A stretch of DNA of 34,441 nucleotides from a bacterium (GTDB taxonomy: Bacteria > UBA10199 > DSSB01): assembly GCA_035281585.1 (NCBI GenBank), contig DATEDP010000035.1, positions 1 through 34,441 of the forward strand, given 5' to 3'. Each line of letters begins with the position of its first letter. Position 1 is the first letter of the stretch. The position numbers and the translations under genes are program-made. The notes beneath the pieces were generated by a model, which was not told where the DNA came from, ran no database searches, and worked only from the letters and a program-made list of their open reading frames with translations. Positions 31,771 to 34,441 of the stretch are shown in pieces.

Positions 31771-31839
31771 GATTCCAGGAAAACAATAAATCGCCTTCGC
31801 CGTCAAGAATCCGCGGCCGCTTGGATCGAAAAAGACCTA

Positions 31840-31885
31840 AAAAAATTCTGTGCAGAACCGCCGTGCCATGACGGAGAGCGTCATG
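31840..31885 (-). terminator. Hairpins after the carboxylase gene
   Basis: On the minus strand, just after the carboxylase stop, CATGACG and CGTCATG form a perfect 7-bp stem around 5 bases (31867-31885). The smaller palindrome TTCTGCACAGAA follows, then seven T (31847-31841). The second is short, so termination strength is uncertain. It separates the carboxylase from the toxin-antitoxin genes. Confidence 0.45.
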
Positions 31886-31890
31886 AGCGC

Positions 31891-33480
31891 TCAGACCGGC
31901 GCCACGCCATGCTTCTTTTTTGGCCAATCCCAATGTTTGGCGCGGGCCAATTCCAGGGTTCGCAGCACCCAGCGCTTGGTCTCGCGGGGATCGATGACGT
32001 CGTCGATGTAGGCTCCGGCCGCGGCCTTTTCGAGGCTGATCTCGCGGCGGTAGCGCTCGACGAGCTCGGCTCGGGTCTTTTCGGGGTCGGCCGCGCTTTC
32101 GACCTGCTTGCGGAACAAAATATTGACCGCGCCTTCCGCGCCCATCAGCGAAATCTCGGCGGTCGGCCAAGCCACCAGGCCGTCGGGCTCGTAGCCCCGG
32201 CCGCACATGACGTAATAACCGGCGCCGTAGGCCTTGCGGATGACGACGGTCATCTTGGGGACGCTGGCCCGGGAGACGGCGTAGAGCATCTTGGCGCCGT
32301 GGCGAATGATGCCCTGGCGCTCGACCTTGGAGCCGACCATGAAGCCGGGCACGTCCTGCAGGAAAAGCAGCGGGATGTTGAAAGCGTCGCAGAGGTTGAT
32401 GAAGCGCGCGCCCTTGTCGGCGGCGTCGACGTCGAGGGCCCCGCCCATCACCATCGGCTGGCTGGCGACGATGCCGAGCGGGTAGCCGTCGAAGCGGGCC
32501 AAGCCGACGAGCAGCGACTTGGCGAAATTCGGCTTGAGCTCCAGGAAGCGCTCGTGATCGGCCAGGCGGCGGATGATCTCGTGCATGTCGTAGGGCTTCT
32601 TGGAGCTGTCGGGCAGCACCTGCAAAATCGAGTCGTCGACTTTGTCGCCGGCATTGCCCTGATCCTCGTATTCCGAAAAGGAATATTCGGAAAAGGTGCT
32701 TTGACTGGAGAGCCGCGGCGGCAGCTCTTCGCTGTTTTGGGGGAAATAGCTCAAATACTCCTGGATCACCTCGATGCAGGCCTTGTCGTCAGCGACTTCG
32801 AGGTCCCCCACCCCGCTGACCTCGCAGTGCATCTTCGATCCGCCGAGCTCCTCCATCGTGATGTCCTCGCCGATCACCGCCTTGACCAAGGGCGGCCCGG
32901 CCAGGGCCATCGAGGAGGTTCCCTTCACCATCGGGACGAAGTCGGCCAGCGCCGGGATGTAGGCGGTGCCGGCGGCGCAGGGCCCCATCATCGCGGCGAC
33001 CTGCGGGATGCAGCCGCTCATCTTGACTTGGTCGTAGAACATCTTGCCGCTCTCGGCGAACTGGGAGCCGGCGATCTCCTGGACCCGGGCGCCGGCCGAA
33101 TCGAGCAGCCAAACGATGGGGATCCGCTCGCGGAGCGCGGTTTCGCGGAGCCGGTCGACCTTGCGTTCCTGGACGACTCCGATCGAGCCGGCCATGACCG
33201 TGAAGTCGTAGGCCACGCAGGCGACCGGCCGGCCCTTCACTTTGCCGTAGCCGGTGACGCAGCCGTCGGCCGGCGTGCTCCGGCCCTGCATGTCGGGATG
33301 AGTCGATTGATGATGGGCCAAGAGGCCGATCTCGACGAAGCTGCCCTTGTCGAAGAGCAGGTCGATCCGCTCCCGCGCGGTCAGCTTGCCGGCGGCATGC
33401 TGCTTGGCGATCTCCTCGGGCCCGCCCATGGCCAGGGACTCGCGCTTTTTCGACTCGAGGGATTTGAGTAAATCGTCCAA
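31891..33480 (-). CDS. Acyl-CoA carboxylase, carboxyltransferase (beta) subunit
   Basis: A 529-residue biotin-dependent carboxyltransferase of the PccB/MmdA/MccB type that moves CO2 from carboxybiotin to an acyl-CoA. N-terminal lobe: KLTARERIDLLFD, then GVVQERKVDRLRE and DSAGARVQE. C-terminal lobe: GIVASQ, KGARFINLCDAFNIPLLFLQDVPGF, VVIRKAYGAGYYVM and AWPTAEISLMGAEGAVNI. The motif order is complete. An extra Ser/Glu-rich stretch near residues 268-285 (STFSEYSFSEYE) lies between the lobes. TTG at 33480 is chosen, with GGAG 6 bases upstream; Met18 would be too short for the family. No biotin carboxylase subunit is in the window. It follows the acyl-CoA dehydrogenase gene, with repeat B between. 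Substrate could be propionyl-, methylcrotonyl- or another acyl-CoA. Confidence 0.9.
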   Translation of the reverse strand: MDDLLKSLESKKRESLAMGGPEEIAKQHAAGKLTARERIDLLFDKGSFVEIGLLAHHQSTHPDMQGRSTPADGCVTGYGKVKGRPVACVAYDFTVMAGSIGVVQERKVDRLRETALRERIPIVWLLDSAGARVQEIAGSQFAESGKMFYDQVKMSGCIPQVAAMMGPCAAGTAYIPALADFVPMVKGTSSMALAGPPLVKAVIGEDITMEELGGSKMHCEVSGVGDLEVADDKACIEVIQEYLSYFPQNSEELPPRLSSQSTFSEYSFSEYEDQGNAGDKVDDSILQVLPDSSKKPYDMHEIIRRLADHERFLELKPNFAKSLLVGLARFDGYPLGIVASQPMVMGGALDVDAADKGARFINLCDAFNIPLLFLQDVPGFMVGSKVERQGIIRHGAKMLYAVSRASVPKMTVVIRKAYGAGYYVMCGRGYEPDGLVAWPTAEISLMGAEGAVNILFRKQVESAADPEKTRAELVERYRREISLEKAAAGAYIDDVIDPRETKRWVLRTLELARAKHWDWPKKKHGVAPV

Positions 33481-33490
33481 GCCAAACTCC

Positions 33491-33611
33491 TACTCCCCCT
33501 CCTTTGTAAGGAGGGGGTCGGGGGGAGGTAGAGCGCTCGCATCATGCAAAACCCTTGCACAACGCCAACGCTCTACCCCTCCCTAACCCTCCCCTTACAA
33601 AGGGGAGGGAA
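33491..33611. repeat. Family B paired-hairpin repeat, second copy
   Basis: Outer hairpins at 33495-33517 (CCCCCTCC / GGAGGGGG) and 33587-33609 (CCCTCCCC / GGGGAGGG) have loops TTTGTAA and TTACAAA. Inside them are GGTAGAG and CTCTACC, and in the centre TGCAA-AACCC-TTGCA (33545-33559). The segments between these blocks differ from the copy at 14433-14549, while the framework is the same. It lies between the dehydrogenase and carboxylase genes. Confidence 0.9.
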
Positions 33612-33616
33612 CGAAA

Positions 33617-34441
33617 TTAAACCCACTTCATCTTTTTAACGATGATCTCTTTCATGATCTCCGACGAGCCGCCGCCGATGGTCATCAGGCGGATGTCGCG
33701 GGTGAAACGCGAGAGGTCGTACTCTTCCATGTAGCCGTTGCCGCCGTGGGCTTGGAGGCAGTCGTAGGCCACCCGCTGGGCCAAGTCGCCGGCGAAGAGC
33801 TTGGCCATCGAGACCTCCTTGCTGCATTCGACGCCGGCCTGGAAGAGCGCTACCGCGTGGTAGGTCAGGCGCTTGGCGGCCTCGATCTGAGTGGCCAGCT
33901 CGGCGAACTTGTGTTGCCAGACCTGGAAATCGATCACCCGCTTGCCAAAAGCCTGGCGCTCCTGGCAATAACGAATGGTCTCGGCCAAGGTCAGCTCCGA
34001 GCCCGAGACGCAGGTGATCGCGGCGACCAACCTTTCACCTTGGAAATTCTTCATGATGTAGACGAAGCCCTGGTTCTCCTCGCCGATGACGTAGCGCCGA
34101 GGGATGCGGCAGTTCTCGAAGAAGAGCAAGGCCGTGTCCGAGGAATGGTTGCCCATCTTCTCCAGCTTCTTGCCGACCGCGAAGCCCTTGGTGTCGGTCG
34201 GGAAAGAGACCAGGCTGATGCCCTTGAAGCCGGGGCCGCCGGTGCGCACCGCCAGCGTGATGAAATCGGCCCGGCCGCCGTTGGTGATGAAGGTCTTGGC
34301 GCCGTTGATGACGTAGTCCTCGCCTTGCACCTCGGCCCGGGTCGTGATGCTGGCGACATCGGAGCCGCAGCCCGGCTCGGTGATGCCCAAAGCCGCGATC
34401 TTCTCGCCCTTGATCGCCGGGATCAGGAATTCCCGCTTTTG
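33617..34441 (-). CDS. Acyl-CoA dehydrogenase, N-terminus outside the window
   Basis: The last 274 residues of an FAD-dependent acyl-CoA dehydrogenase; about 100-120 N-terminal residues lie beyond the right edge. The FAD/substrate motif [10 protein letters not shown] and GAKTFITNG are present. QGERLVAA holds the Glu expected to be the catalytic base, as in long-chain acyl-CoA and isovaleryl-CoA dehydrogenases. The position used by medium-chain enzymes (IYEGT) reads [10 protein letters not shown] here, which agrees with the long-chain type. [20 protein letters not shown] is the C-terminal signature. The gene is followed by repeat B and the carboxylase gene. This pairing occurs in branched-chain acyl-CoA breakdown but does not prove it. 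Confidence 0.93.
   Translation of the reverse strand, partial: QKREFLIPAIKGEKIAALGITEPGCGSDVASITTRAEVQGEDYVINGAKTFITNGGRADFITLAVRTGGPGFKGISLVSFPTDTKGFAVGKKLEKMGNHSSDTALLFFENCRIPRRYVIGEENQGFVYIMKNFQGERLVAAITCVSGSELTLAETIRYCQERQAFGKRVIDFQVWQHKFAELATQIEAAKRLTYHAVALFQAGVECSKEVSMAKLFAGDLAQRVAYDCLQAHGGNGYMEEYDLSRFTRDIRLMTIGGGSSEIMKEIIVKKMKWV

Noticed and set aside
1-34441. CRISPR array, tRNA or rRNA genes
   Set aside because: The repeats are palindromic and scattered, not evenly spaced direct repeats, and I recognised no tRNA cloverleaf or rRNA sequence by eye. A dedicated tRNA scan was not possible.

Overview
The window is about 34 kb of GC-rich bacterial chromosome with short intergenic gaps. 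The gene content suggests an uncultivated lineage of the old 'Deltaproteobacteria' / Bdellovibrionota type. Pointers to this are a TIGR02147-type regulator followed by two lipoprotein genes, a periplasmic TPR plus ligand-binding lipoprotein, and many palindromic intergenic repeats. No rRNA or other taxonomic marker is present, so this is inference. I saw no tRNA, rRNA, CRISPR array, transposase or phage gene.

Layout. (1) 165-3117, plus strand: a translationally coupled trio of TIGR02147 regulator, 77-residue lipoprotein and beta-propeller-like lipoprotein, preceded by a strikingly AT-rich promoter region with a 17-bp palindrome and ended by a strong terminator. (2) 3315-7760, plus strand: two tandem large paralogues of unknown function, with a conserved N-terminal half and a diverged C-terminal domain that looks like a degenerate Rossmann/methyltransferase fold. 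(3) 7829-15570, minus strand: a near-complete lysine fermentation operon, kdd-kamA-kamD-kamE-kal-kce, followed by a lipid-kinase-like gene. KamD carries an extra ~240-residue Arg/Gly-rich disordered tail. (4) 15818-19872, minus: a di-heme cytochrome c peroxidase-like gene, an SRPBCC protein, class III alcohol/formaldehyde dehydrogenase, and an RlmC/RlmD-type RNA methyltransferase. (5) 19939-27886, minus: plsC-like and thiL genes, the heat-shock cluster hrcA-grpE-dnaJ with a periplasmic lipoprotein gene at its end, and hemW. (6) 27976-30351, plus: an orphan ParA-like ATPase and a secreted parallel beta-helix protein. (7) 30358 to the right edge, minus: an acyl-CoA dehydrogenase (cut by the window), an acyl-CoA carboxylase beta subunit, an RHH/MazF toxin-antitoxin pair, and a second Kce-like (BKACE) gene overlapping the toxin gene.

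How the genes work together. KamA makes L-beta-lysine from L-lysine. KamDE converts it to L-erythro-3,5-diaminohexanoate and Kdd oxidises that to 3-keto-5-aminohexanoate. Kce, with acetyl-CoA, yields acetoacetate and 3-aminobutyryl-CoA, and Kal releases ammonia to give crotonyl-CoA. The later steps (CoA transferase, butyryl-CoA dehydrogenase, ETF) are not in the window. The acyl-CoA dehydrogenase and carboxylase at the right edge belong to acyl-CoA catabolism but are 16 kb away and need not be linked.

Intergenic space is dominated by four families of palindromic repeats, called A to D here. Several have moved into gene boundaries and supply stop codons or lie next to start sites. The most unusual items are the RG-rich tail on KamD, the tandem unknown paralogues, the repeat families, and the coupling of a toxin gene to a metabolic enzyme gene.
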